From positions 1-26,942 of the forward strand of contig JAHRAM010000202.1 in the NCBI GenBank assembly GCA_020027305.1: DNA of 26,942 bases, read 5' to 3'. The stretch is from Acidimicrobiia bacterium. GTDB taxonomy: Bacteria; Actinomycetota; Acidimicrobiia; Acidimicrobiales; Hopanoidiivorantaceae. The notes under the pieces were generated by a model. The model had not been told where the DNA came from, did not search any database, and saw only the letters and a program-made list of their open reading frames with translations. Positions within the stretch are counted from its first letter, which is position 1, and the number at the start of each line of letters is the position of its first letter. Position numbers and translations under genes: made by a program. Below, piece by piece: positions 7,180-16,127 of this stretch.

Positions 7180-9792
7180 TTATACTTTTGCCTCAACCTC
7201 ACGACTTTCATAAGTCTCAATAATATCTTCTGCTTTGAGATCTTGAAAATCAGAAAGTCCAATCCCACACTCATTTCCAACTTGAACTTCTTTTACATCA
7301 TCGGTAAATCGCTTGAGAGACTTAATCTCTCCTTTCCAAATAATTGCACCATCTCGCAAAAAGCGAACCCCTGAACCTAAAGACAGCTTTCCGCTATTTA
7401 CCATACAGCCAGCCACAAACCCGACATCTTTGATATGAAACACTTCTTTAACCTCAGCTTCACCAGTCACGACTTCTTCAAATTCTGGAACCAGCATTCC
7501 CTTCAAAGCATCTTCAACGTCTTCAACCAGCTTATAAATAATTTCATAGGTTCTAATCTCAACTGACTCATCGGTTGCTAAATCTCGAATTTTCTTATCA
7601 GGCCTTATATTAAAACCAATAATTATGGCACTGGAAGCAACTGCTAGCTTAATGTCATTTTCATTGATGCCTCCAACACCCCGATGCACATAAGTAATCT
7701 TCAAATTGTCTGTCTTTAATCCCTGAAGTCTGTCTGATATTGCCTCTAGCGAGCCAAAGGTGTCGGCTTTCACAATTAGGTTGAGCGTGACAACTTGTCC
7801 AACCTGTAGATTAGAAAAAACATCTTCTAGGTTTGAAGCAGAAGAAGCTACATTGCCCCTTACATTGCTCCTTGTCAAGCTGACACCCCTTTCTAGGTCT
7901 TGCCTCTTTTCTGCAACTTTTGATGCTATAGATTCACTGGGAGCACACACAAAATCTGCTCCTGCTCTTGGCATTTGGGAAAGTCCAAGCACTTGAACGG
8001 GAGTTCCAGGACCAGCCTGCTTTAACTTTTCGCCCTTGTCTCCTACCAAAGCACGAACCTTTCCTGATGCTGAACCAGCTACAATTGGATCGCCCACTGA
8101 GAGTGTCCCTTGATAGACAAGTAGGGTCGCAACTGCTCCCTGCCCAGGATTCATTTGGGATTCAAGAACTACGCCTGATGCCCTTCCAGTATCTACAGTC
8201 TTTAGCTCTTCTAGCTCAGCTGCCAAGGAAACATTTTCTAAAAGCTCATCTATACCAGTGCCTTCCTTTGCAGAAACTTCGACCACTTGGATGTCTCCAC
8301 CATAGCTTTCAACAACAAGCTCATGTTCAGCAAGCTGTTGGAGAATTCGATTTACATTCTTAGTTTCAAGGTCAATTTTATTCACCGCCACAACTATGGG
8401 AGCACCTGCTGCCTTGGCATGGTTAATGGCCTCTATGGTTTGAGGCATAACACCATCATCTGCAGCTACAACCAAAATAACAACATCTGTTACATTTGCC
8501 CCCCTTGCACGCATGGCAGTAAACGCCTCGTGGCCTGGAGTGTCAATAAATGTAATTTCGCTTCCCTTATGCTCAACCTTATATGCCCCAATGTGTTGAG
8601 TTATGCCACCCTTCTCTCCACTAATGACATTGGCATTTCTAATAGTATCAAGGAGTTGAGTTTTGCCATGGTCAACATGCCCCATAACAGTTACAATTGG
8701 AATTCTTGATACCAACTCATCATCAGGTGACTCAGGAATCTCAAGCATATCCATCAGTTCTGTTTCTGCTTCTTCGCCAGGATTTATAAGGCTAATCTCA
8801 GCCCCCAATTCAAGGCAATAGAGTTCAACAAATTCATCAGTTAGAGAAGTATTTGCTGTTATTGTTTCGCCATGCTCAAAGAAATATTTAATAATATCAG
8901 CCACAGTTCGGTTCATCTTTGGGGCAAGGTCTGCTGGCGTGCTCCCCCGTTCTATCAATATTATTCCGCTAGGAACTGGGGTATTTGCTGGCGTATACTC
9001 TGGCTCACCTACTGGTTGCAATTCTTGAAGTGGGGAACGCCTTCTTCTACGACCTGTCCTTCGTCTGGGGCGGAAGTGTGGTTGCTGGCGCCCTTCAGGC
9101 TTTACATCTTTTTCAGCTTCACTCTTTTGGAGAAGTGAGCTAATCCTTTTGCTGGATGGCAAAACTACATCTGGACGAACTTTAGATGGTTGTCGTCTTG
9201 GTGCTACAGATTTTGGGGTTGTAGGTTTAGGCGGTGGAGGTATAGGCTTTCCTGAGCGAGAAAGCATCGGCTTTTTTAGGGTTGCCGTTTTAGATGTGTC
9301 TTGTTTTTGGTCGTCTTGTTTTTCAATATCTTTCTTTTCAGCCTTTTCAGCTTTGGCAGGTCTTTCTTCAACTGAGGTAGGGGCAGATTTTGATTTTACT
9401 GCCTTTGCCTTTTCTTCAACAGGTGTAGTTGTTGTAGTTGATGCCTTCTTAGTTGTTGATTTTTTGCTAGCAGGTTGAGTGACACTCTTTTTTGCCGCCG
9501 TAGTTTTTTTAGCAGTCGTCTTTACGGTCGCAGCTTTTTTTGATTCTGCCTTCTTTGGGGCAGCTGATTTTTTAGTAGCAGTTTTTTTAGAACTTTTCTT
9601 CTCTTCAGTGGCTTTAGGCTTTTTGATTAAGCCTTCACGTTCTGCCTTACGCCTGACCCTATCTGCCTGAGGTTCTTCCATTGAGGAAGAATGGCTTTTA
9701 ACTTCAACTCCGAGCTGTTGGCAAATCTCTAAACACTCAGCATTTGTGAGCCCTAGTTCTTTTGCCAATTGATGAACTCTAACTTTTTTCAC
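7180..9792 (-). CDS. infB: Translation initiation factor IF-2
   Basis: IF-2 is the GTPase that places initiator tRNA on the ribosome and promotes subunit joining. The 870-residue protein has an N-terminal IF2_N domain (1-55), a long basic linker rich in Lys, Ala, Thr and Pro (about 56-275, including RRRTGRRRRR), a second IF2_N-like module (about 276-330), then the G domain with GHVDHGKT (371-378), DTPGHEAFTAMRARGA, NKIDL and SAKEGTG, followed by domains II-IV. The start is GTG at 9792, supported by an AAGGGGG Shine-Dalgarno 11 bases upstream. It lies 22 bases after nusA; the small YlxR gene often found between nusA and infB is missing. Confidence 0.97.
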   Translation of the reverse strand: MKKVRVHQLAKELGLTNAECLEICQQLGVEVKSHSSSMEEPQADRVRRKAEREGLIKKPKATEEKKSSKKTATKKSAAPKKAESKKAATVKTTAKKTTAAKKSVTQPASKKSTTKKASTTTTTPVEEKAKAVKSKSAPTSVEERPAKAEKAEKKDIEKQDDQKQDTSKTATLKKPMLSRSGKPIPPPPKPTTPKSVAPRRQPSKVRPDVVLPSSKRISSLLQKSEAEKDVKPEGRQQPHFRPRRRTGRRRRRSPLQELQPVGEPEYTPANTPVPSGIILIERGSTPADLAPKMNRTVADIIKYFFEHGETITANTSLTDEFVELYCLELGAEISLINPGEEAETELMDMLEIPESPDDELVSRIPIVTVMGHVDHGKTQLLDTIRNANVISGEKGGITQHIGAYKVEHKGSEITFIDTPGHEAFTAMRARGANVTDVVILVVAADDGVMPQTIEAINHAKAAGAPIVVAVNKIDLETKNVNRILQQLAEHELVVESYGGDIQVVEVSAKEGTGIDELLENVSLAAELEELKTVDTGRASGVVLESQMNPGQGAVATLLVYQGTLSVGDPIVAGSASGKVRALVGDKGEKLKQAGPGTPVQVLGLSQMPRAGADFVCAPSESIASKVAEKRQDLERGVSLTRSNVRGNVASSASNLEDVFSNLQVGQVVTLNLIVKADTFGSLEAISDRLQGLKTDNLKITYVHRGVGGINENDIKLAVASSAIIIGFNIRPDKKIRDLATDESVEIRTYEIIYKLVEDVEDALKGMLVPEFEEVVTGEAEVKEVFHIKDVGFVAGCMVNSGKLSLGSGVRFLRDGAIIWKGEIKSLKRFTDDVKEVQVGNECGIGLSDFQDLKAEDIIETYESREVEAKV

Positions 9793-9814
9793 TTTTTAAA
9801 CAGCCCCCTTTGGC

Positions 9815-11239
9815 CTAGTTGTCTTGTGCGGTTACATTATTTGAATCTTCCTCATTGGATTTTTCGTCTGATTTTTCATCGTCTGCTGCTTCATCTTTTG
9901 ATTCTTCATCTTTTGCTTCTTCTTTTGCTTTTTCTGCTGCTTCATCTTGTGATTCGTCTGCTGCTTCATCGCCTTTTGCTTCTTGTGTTGATTCGTTCTC
10001 TGTTAGCTTTTCCCATTCTGCAAGACTAATTGGATCGCTTCCGTCTGCTGGGTGAAACATTTGTTCGCCAGTTTCTTCGTCGGCAACCCATTCTCCACTA
10101 GCCCATTCTTGTTCGCCTTCCTGACTTTCACCTTCTATATCTTTTGTTTCAGTGTCGTCAGCATTTTCAGTGTCGTCAGTGCTTTCATCTTTACCATCTT
10201 TATCTTGTGTGTCGCTTTCTTTTGTAGATTGAGCTTTTTTATCGGCTGGGGTTTCTTCTGTGTGCTGTTCGCCATCTCCATCTGGTTCAACCTTAATTAA
10301 ATACCCAGTTAAACGGGCAGCTAAACGAGCATTTTGTCCCTCTCTGCCAATTGCTAGTGATAGCTGTTGGTCTGGAACAATTACCCTTGCTTCATTTTCT
10401 TCTTCAATAATCTCAACTTCTTTGACTTTAGCTGGAGAAAGTGCCGAACGCACATACTCTGCTGGGTTTTCGTCATAGGGAACAATATCAATTTTTTCAC
10501 CATTTAGTTCGTTTACGATGGGGCGAACCCTAACACCCCCTGCTCCAACACAGGCACCTATTGGGTCTATACTCTCATCGTTTGAATATACAGAAATCTT
10601 TGTGCGATGTCCTGGTTCTCTAGAACATGCCAATATTTGAACGATGCCATCAGCAATTTCTGGAACCTCAACCTCAAACAATCTATGGATGAGTCCAGGA
10701 TGAGTTCGGCTAACCACCACCTGAGGGCCTTTTGATGTGTGGCGAACTTCAACAATATATGCTTTTAGACGGGTTCCAGCTTCTGGGCGCTCATACGGCA
10801 CCTGCTCTGAGGAGGGCAACAGCGCCTCTACACTCCCCAAGTCAAGCAGGGTAAAACGTGGATCGTTCTGTTTAACAATTCCAGTTACAACTTCACCTTC
10901 TCTACCAGCATATTCTTCATATCTTTGATCCCACTCAACCTCTCTAATCCCCTGTGTGAGAAACTGCCTAATTGCCTGAATGGCTATTCTTCCAAAATCT
11001 TGCGGCGTAATGTCAACCTCTTCAGAACCTTCTTCTCCTTCAGACACTGACATAACCCGTATCTCCATTTGAACTGGGTCTATGGTCACCCAAGTGTTCT
11101 CATCTGAATCAGCCTGTTCTTTATAGCCCGCCTCAATGGCATCTGCCAATTTTGAAAGCAAAGTCTCTAGGTCTATTCCCTTTTCACTAGCAGAGGCGTT
11201 GAGATACTCAATACTTTCTGCGTTTAGCTTCATTCCCAT
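9815..11239 (-). CDS. nusA: Transcription termination/antitermination protein NusA
   Basis: NusA binds RNA polymerase and nascent RNA to modulate pausing, termination and rRNA antitermination. Visible in order: N-terminal polymerase-binding domain (1-110), S1 domain (about 114-180), KH1 with DPIGACVGAGGVRVRPIVNEL, and KH2 with LAIGREGQNARLAARLTG (295-312). From about residue 318 to 474 comes an unusually long acidic low-complexity tail of Asp/Glu/Ser/Lys, interrupted by a Trp-containing island at about 377-412 (EWASGEWVADEETGEQMF). The first ATG (11239) was chosen because GGGAGG lies 7 bases upstream; a second ATG at 11233 would form an ATGA junction with the rimP stop. Either way the two genes overlap. 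Confidence 0.96.
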   Translation of the reverse strand: MGMKLNAESIEYLNASASEKGIDLETLLSKLADAIEAGYKEQADSDENTWVTIDPVQMEIRVMSVSEGEEGSEEVDITPQDFGRIAIQAIRQFLTQGIREVEWDQRYEEYAGREGEVVTGIVKQNDPRFTLLDLGSVEALLPSSEQVPYERPEAGTRLKAYIVEVRHTSKGPQVVVSRTHPGLIHRLFEVEVPEIADGIVQILACSREPGHRTKISVYSNDESIDPIGACVGAGGVRVRPIVNELNGEKIDIVPYDENPAEYVRSALSPAKVKEVEIIEEENEARVIVPDQQLSLAIGREGQNARLAARLTGYLIKVEPDGDGEQHTEETPADKKAQSTKESDTQDKDGKDESTDDTENADDTETKDIEGESQEGEQEWASGEWVADEETGEQMFHPADGSDPISLAEWEKLTENESTQEAKGDEAADESQDEAAEKAKEEAKDEESKDEAADDEKSDEKSNEEDSNNVTAQDN

Positions 11240-11793
11240 TTTTTATCCTCCCACTCAAAAACTACATTTGCCTTTTTTATGTTTTCAAAGGAAATTTCTA
11301 GCTCAACTTCCTTTTTGCCTGCTTCTGTCTGAAGGATTATTCCACTAGACGAAACATCTATTAGCTTCCCTGAAAATCTAACTTGGCTGGCAATACTAGG
11401 GGGTATATCACCTTGCCCTGCCTCAAGCTCACCACCAGAAAAATTAGTATTAGAAATAGGTGCGTTTAATTTAAGGGCAATAGTTTTTCCAACATATTTC
11501 AAAAAATGTTCGGGGTGACGGAGGCTCCGCTCAAGCCCAGGACTTGAAACCTCAAGGGTATATTTATTTGGAACTGGATTAGCAGCATCCAACTCACTTG
11601 AAAGGATTCGAGAAACTAGGCCCAAGGTTTCGGTATCTATTCCCTTAGCCTTGTCGTTGCCTTGATTGTCTGTAGTGTTCTGATCTACCACGATGCGTAA
11701 GCGAGAACCGCTCCATTCCACATCCCAGAGATCTACTGCCAAATCCTGAAGCAGCGGCGTAATAATGGTTCGAACCTGTTCTTCGACCTGCAC
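11230..11793 (-). CDS. rimP: Ribosome maturation factor RimP
   Basis: RimP assists early 30S subunit assembly. The 187-residue protein matches the family: N-terminal DLAVDLWDVEWSGSRLRIVVDQ, the central YTLEVSSPGLERSLRHPEHF signature, then the beta-barrel C-terminal domain. The loop after KLNAPI is expanded by about 20 Gly/Ser/Asn-rich residues relative to typical RimP. Translation starts at GTG (11793) with AAGGAG about 10 bases upstream. The stop overlaps the nusA start; rimP-nusA is a near-universal pair. Confidence 0.94.
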   Translation of the reverse strand: MQVEEQVRTIITPLLQDLAVDLWDVEWSGSRLRIVVDQNTTDNQGNDKAKGIDTETLGLVSRILSSELDAANPVPNKYTLEVSSPGLERSLRHPEHFLKYVGKTIALKLNAPISNTNFSGGELEAGQGDIPPSIASQVRFSGKLIDVSSSGIILQTEAGKKEVELEISFENIKKANVVFEWEDKKWE

Positions 11794-11853
11794 TCTTATA
11801 ACTCTCCTTTAATTTCATACTAAGAAATTAAAGTTTAGCCTATTATTTGCGAT

Positions 11854-13278
11854 TTAGTATGCCCGAGCTAGAATAGCGACCAAATTGGGTTCATCTGTGC
11901 TTTTCGGTAAATCTCTTTCATTTTCAGGGCTAGATTTTTGAAGACACCTCACACTAACACCGTTTTCTAAAAGCACTGCCTCACCAGATGCCCCCAAATC
12001 ATCCCAAGGCATCACAGCAAAACCAGTTTTTGTTGCCTCTAGTGCTTCATCAATGCTTTTCACAGGAAAAGTGTTTTCATTTTTCTGTGTCAGGGCTGCT
12101 TTTGCGATTTGTTCTTCAGCTTCTAAAAGTGCATCGCTTGTTTTTGACACAACATCATCTAAGGAAACTGGCGCTTTTGCCAAATCTTTGTTTTGGGCTA
12201 AATCTCTTCTCACCAAAATAGCTTGATTTTCTTTGACATCTCTTGGCCCAAGTTCAAGTCGAACTGGAATGCCTTTTATCTCCCAATCTACCGACCGCCT
12301 GCCAACTGATTCTTGTGTGGATGTATCTACAACTACCCTTACCCCAGCCTCTATTAGCTCGTTTGAAATTTTGTCTGCCATCTCTAAAACTTCTGGGTCG
12401 TCTTTGACAACAATAATCACCACTTGTATAGGAGCTAACCCAGAAGGAATATTTAGCCCGCTATCATCTCCATGTGTCATAATGAGCCCACCCATCATAC
12501 GAGATGAAACCCCCCAAGACGTCTGCCAAACAAAATGCTCGCCATCTTTATCTAGATATTTGATGTTGAACATTTTAGAAAAACTTTGTCCTAAAGCATG
12601 GCTGGTTCCCATTTGTAGAGCCTTTCCATCTTTCATCATAGCTTCACATGCCAAGCTATGAGTAGCGCCTGGAAATTTTTCTGCTTCGGTCTTTATGCCT
12701 GTAAATACTGGAACCTTCAAAACCCCTTCCATAAAATCACGATAGACTTCGTTTAAAATTTGAACAGCAAAATCCCATGCCTCTTCTTCTGTGGCGTGTG
12801 CGGTGTGCCCTTCTTGCCACAAAAATTCGGTGGTTCTAAGAAATATTCGGGGACGCATTTCCCAACGAACCACATTAGCCCATTGATTTAGCTTGAGGGG
12901 CAAGTCACGATGGCTCTTAACCCATTTTGCTATGAACGAATTTATAATAGTTTCACTGGTTGGGCGAACTACCACTGGCTCTGATAGCTCTTTTCCGCCC
13001 CCATAAGTAACAACTGCCAACTCTGGGCTAAACCCTTCAAGGTGTGTGGCTTCTTTTTGAAGGTACTCTTCAGGGATAAAAAGCGGAAAGTATGCATTTT
13101 GTGTGCCAGTTGCTTTTATTCGCACATCAACTTCTGCTTGCATTCTTTCCCAAATGGAATATCCATAGGGTCGAATAACCATTGTGCCACGCACAGGCCC
13201 GCCTTCTGCCAACTCGGCTTTGGCAACCACATCTTGGTACCACTTTGGGAAGTCTTTAGATTGTGAAGTTAACGCCAT
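11854..13278 (-). CDS. proS: Prolyl-tRNA synthetase, archaeal/eukaryotic-like (ProS type 3)
   Basis: This class II synthetase attaches proline to tRNA-Pro. The 474-residue length, the N-terminal DFPKWYQDVVAKAELAE, the active-site segment RPTSETII, motif 2 WEMRPRIFLRTTEFLWQEGH, the segment HGDDSGLNIPSGLAPIQVV, and the terminal ARAY mark the compact archaeal/eukaryotic-like type. The INS editing domain of typical bacterial ProRS (about 570 residues) is absent. It occupies the place next to rimP where other actinobacteria, for example Mycobacterium, carry proS. The ATG at 13278 gives the expected N-terminus, but the Shine-Dalgarno is weak. The type assignment is from recalled family motifs. Confidence 0.95.
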   Translation of the reverse strand: MALTSQSKDFPKWYQDVVAKAELAEGGPVRGTMVIRPYGYSIWERMQAEVDVRIKATGTQNAYFPLFIPEEYLQKEATHLEGFSPELAVVTYGGGKELSEPVVVRPTSETIINSFIAKWVKSHRDLPLKLNQWANVVRWEMRPRIFLRTTEFLWQEGHTAHATEEEAWDFAVQILNEVYRDFMEGVLKVPVFTGIKTEAEKFPGATHSLACEAMMKDGKALQMGTSHALGQSFSKMFNIKYLDKDGEHFVWQTSWGVSSRMMGGLIMTHGDDSGLNIPSGLAPIQVVIIVVKDDPEVLEMADKISNELIEAGVRVVVDTSTQESVGRRSVDWEIKGIPVRLELGPRDVKENQAILVRRDLAQNKDLAKAPVSLDDVVSKTSDALLEAEEQIAKAALTQKNENTFPVKSIDEALEATKTGFAVMPWDDLGASGEAVLLENGVSVRCLQKSSPENERDLPKSTDEPNLVAILARAY

Positions 13279-13305
13279 TAACTTAATTTAAGCTGAGACA
13301 AAGGC

Positions 13306-14562
13306 TCAATCTGGGGATTCTAAGGGTTCTGGGGATTGCAGCTTTCGAATGTTTGCGATTTTCACTTTATCTTCGTTAACGTTTTCACCTTGTTCTTCAA
13401 GTAGCTCATCTCGGTCGGCTTCAGCGGCAGCCTTAGCACTTTCTATATCAACATTTTTTAGCTTAAATGTTTCTTCAACGCCTTTTTCATTGATTAAGGT
13501 TGCCCACTTCACAAGTTCATCCACCATCTCATCTTCTTTTACAACCGCCACATTTTTTCCTTTAACAAATAGGTGCCCCCTGCCCTTTCCAGCAGCGATG
13601 CCAATATCTGCATCTCTGGCTTCACCTGGACCATTCACTACACATCCCATAACAGCTACCTGAAGTGGAATTTTTTTGTCGGCAAATGCGGCTTGGGCTT
13701 CATCTGCCACTTTGAAAACATCTACTTCAGCACGGCCACAACTAGGGCAAGCTATTAAATCGACATTTTTTCTTTCACGCAAACCTAGGGATTCAAGCAA
13801 TGTTCTCCCTGCTTTTGCTTCTTGCACGGGGTCAGCGGTTAATGAATATCTAATGGTGTCACCAATGCCTTCTGCTAAAAGTGTGCCGATGCCAGTTGAA
13901 GATTTGATAATCCCAGCTGGTGGTGGGCCGGCTTCTGTCACCCCTAAATGAAGTGGGTGGTCGGTTGCTTCTGAAAGCTGGCGGTATGCTTCAATCATAA
14001 GTGGAACACTTGAAGCCTTCACAGAAATCTTTACATCTGAAAAACCAACCTCTTCAAAATAAGAAAGCTCCATCAAAGCAGATTCAACCATTGCTTCTGG
14101 GGTAACTTGATTAGAATATTTTTTGTATAAGTCTGGATGAAGAGAGCCTCCGTTCACACCTATTCGAATTGGAACTTTTCTATCTTTTGCTTCTTTTGCA
14201 ACTAGCTTGATGTGCTTTTCGTTTTTAATATTGCCAGGATTCAGCCTGAGACAATGAACACCAGCTTCAAGAGCAGCCAACGCCATTTTGTATTGGTGGT
14301 GAATATCTGCCACGATTGGAACTGGGGAACGTGGAATAATTTCTGCCAACCCTTCAGCTGCTTCAAAATCATTACAAGTGCAACGAACAATATCTGCCCC
14401 AGCAGCATACAAAGAATAAATTTGTTCAACGGTTCCATCCACATCAGCCGTCTTTGTAGTTGTCATTGACTGAACAGAGATGGGGGCATCCCCACCCACA
14501 GCAACATCACCCACCATAATCTGGTGCGTCTTTTTTCTTTTGAAAGCTGATTTGACTTCCAC
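13306..14562 (-). CDS. ispG: 4-hydroxy-3-methylbut-2-enyl diphosphate synthase (flavodoxin/ferredoxin)
   Basis: IspG (GcpE) is the [4Fe-4S] enzyme that converts methylerythritol cyclodiphosphate to HMBPP, the penultimate step of the MEP isoprenoid pathway. The 418-residue protein shows KKTHQIMVGDVAVGGDAPIS, VQSMTTTKTADVDGTVEQI, the barrel motif ADIHHQYKMALAALEAG, and cluster ligands in ACPSCGR (Cys272, Cys275) and VMGCVVNGPGEARDADIG (Cys307, with Glu314). A charged tail of about 55 residues follows the conserved core. The start is GTG at 14562, 13 bases after the rseP stop and without a clear Shine-Dalgarno, which suggests coupling to upstream translation. dxr, another MEP gene, is two genes upstream. 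Confidence 0.96.
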   Translation of the reverse strand: MEVKSAFKRKKTHQIMVGDVAVGGDAPISVQSMTTTKTADVDGTVEQIYSLYAAGADIVRCTCNDFEAAEGLAEIIPRSPVPIVADIHHQYKMALAALEAGVHCLRLNPGNIKNEKHIKLVAKEAKDRKVPIRIGVNGGSLHPDLYKKYSNQVTPEAMVESALMELSYFEEVGFSDVKISVKASSVPLMIEAYRQLSEATDHPLHLGVTEAGPPPAGIIKSSTGIGTLLAEGIGDTIRYSLTADPVQEAKAGRTLLESLGLRERKNVDLIACPSCGRAEVDVFKVADEAQAAFADKKIPLQVAVMGCVVNGPGEARDADIGIAAGKGRGHLFVKGKNVAVVKEDEMVDELVKWATLINEKGVEETFKLKNVDIESAKAAAEADRDELLEEQGENVNEDKVKIANIRKLQSPEPLESPD

Positions 14563-14575
14563 TTAATTCAATATA

Positions 14576-16057
14576 TCAATTTAAATTAAACGGGTCAGAA
14601 ATATCTCTAATAACAGCAACTGTGACAATAAATATCAAAAAGAGGAGAATGGGAGCTGTGGCATATATCATCTTTGAAATGTCAGCATGATAGCGGGCTC
14701 CATTTTTGGAACGGATTTTTTCATAAATAGCTATTGAAACATGCCCACCATCAAATGGCAAAATAGGCAAAAGGTTTACCAACCCTAGGGCAATATTTAC
14801 AAATATAAAGAACAAGAGTGCTTGACGGGCACTTTGCCCCACGCTACCATCTCCTATTTGAACTATTCCCACAATTGAAGTTATCCTGCTTTCATTTGGA
14901 CCTTCTTCTGGCGGCGGAGCATCTATTGGGATTGGTTCACCTGGGGCCGGGATGACCACTCTAATTTCTTGGTTCGATTGAGCCTGAGATGAACTAGTGC
15001 TTTCAAAAGAAAAAGTGTCGCCAACAAAATCTGATATTGAAGAAAGTGAAAATGCTCTACCAGTGCCTACAATGACTTCTTTAATCGTTACCCCAGTGTC
15101 ACGAAAAGCATAGGCAAGCCCTAAAGCCGGATTCACAGAAGATTTTTCATCAATTTTTGGGGCAATACCTAAAAAGCCATAACCTTCTATTTTGCCAGAA
15201 TCAGTTTGACGTCGTCTTGGAAGAAGCTCAACAGATTTTAAGGTTTTTTGCTCATCACCTCGCAAAACTATAATAGAAACCTTGGCTCCAGGATTTGGCA
15301 CAATATGGTTTTCAACTAAATCTTTGTATGTTTTTACAGGGCGAGCTTTATCTTCGCCGCTAAATTTAATAGCGGTAATTCTGTCACCTATCTCTATTCC
15401 AGCCTCGTCTGCTGGGCTGTTTTCAACAACCCTAGTAACACTCCAATTGTTTGTTTCGCGTATATCAGCATTCACCCCACTAAAACCAATAAATGTAAAC
15501 AATATGAAAAACAATAAAATAACAACAATAAAGTGTGTGGCTGGGCCAGCAACTGCTACCAGCACCCTAGCCCCAAAAGATTTCTTGCGAAAGCTCCTAG
15601 CGTCGTCAATGTCTTCAGTTTTTTTCTCGTTCATATACATGCCTGGAATCCGAACAAATGCACCAGCAGGAATAGCACGGAAAGCATAAGTTACCTCGCC
15701 TCTTTTCATTGACCAAAGCTTGGGGCCAAAACCCAGTGCGAATTCTGTAACCTGCATTCCAGTTCTTCGGGCGGCCCAGAAGTGCCCATATTCATGAATT
15801 GTCACAAGACCCAAAATACAAAGAATGACAAATGCCAAAGACCAACTCACAAACACTGCCAATGCCACAAGCCCGCCAACTAAAACTATGGGGCCAGCAA
15901 TCTGGTAAATCCAATATAGGCGTCTGGTGAGATTTTCTGGCCGCTGTCGGCTTCCTCCTGAAGCAATCTTTTCAACAGACTTAGCCCCGTTAGACTCTTC
16001 GTTGCTTTCTTTGCCTATTTCGGTTTTTGTTTCTTGGTTTTGCTGAGTTGTAGTCAT
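14576..16057 (-). CDS. rseP: Site-2 intramembrane zinc metalloprotease, RseP/Rip1-like (M50)
   Basis: M50 site-2 proteases cut transmembrane anti-sigma factors or other membrane proteins within the bilayer. The 493-residue protein has a soluble hydrophilic N-terminus (1-45), membrane helices around 52-72 and 73-95, the zinc site HEYGH (88-92) within the second helix, a further helix near 175-195, a PDZ domain (about 210-300), and the second metal-ligand motif NLLPILPFDGGH (428-439; Asp436) before the last helices. The Pro/Ser-rich stretch between the PDZ region and the C-terminal helices is long. It lies between dxr and ispG, the usual actinobacterial order. The ATG at 16057 lacks a clear Shine-Dalgarno and is preceded by an A+T-rich repeat. 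Confidence 0.94.
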   Translation of the reverse strand: MTTTQQNQETKTEIGKESNEESNGAKSVEKIASGGSRQRPENLTRRLYWIYQIAGPIVLVGGLVALAVFVSWSLAFVILCILGLVTIHEYGHFWAARRTGMQVTEFALGFGPKLWSMKRGEVTYAFRAIPAGAFVRIPGMYMNEKKTEDIDDARSFRKKSFGARVLVAVAGPATHFIVVILLFFILFTFIGFSGVNADIRETNNWSVTRVVENSPADEAGIEIGDRITAIKFSGEDKARPVKTYKDLVENHIVPNPGAKVSIIVLRGDEQKTLKSVELLPRRRQTDSGKIEGYGFLGIAPKIDEKSSVNPALGLAYAFRDTGVTIKEVIVGTGRAFSLSSISDFVGDTFSFESTSSSQAQSNQEIRVVIPAPGEPIPIDAPPPEEGPNESRITSIVGIVQIGDGSVGQSARQALLFFIFVNIALGLVNLLPILPFDGGHVSIAIYEKIRSKNGARYHADISKMIYATAPILLFLIFIVTVAVIRDISDPFNLN

Positions 16058-16069
16058 ATTACTATTACA

Positions 16070-16126
16070 TTTATTTTTTGGAAGTTATATTTATTTTTTG
16101 AAGTTATATTTATTTTTAATAGTTCA
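16070..16126. repeat. 19-20-bp tandem repeat between dxr and rseP
   Basis: Three consecutive copies, starting at 16070, 16090 and 16109, share the pattern TTTATTTTTTG-AAGTTATA; the third is degraded. They fill nearly the whole gap between the dxr stop (16128) and the rseP start (16057), so they would sit in the rseP leader or coupling region of the mRNA. Confidence 0.75.
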
Positions 16127-16127
16127 C

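Noticed and set aside
9149..9670. Plus-strand hydrophobic frames opposite the infB linker
   Set aside because: They mirror the Lys/Ala/Thr-rich linker of IF-2; the composition is fully explained by the minus-strand gene.
9769..10055. Leu/Ser-rich plus-strand frames opposite the NusA tail
   Set aside because: They are antisense shadows of the Asp/Glu/Ser-rich NusA tail.
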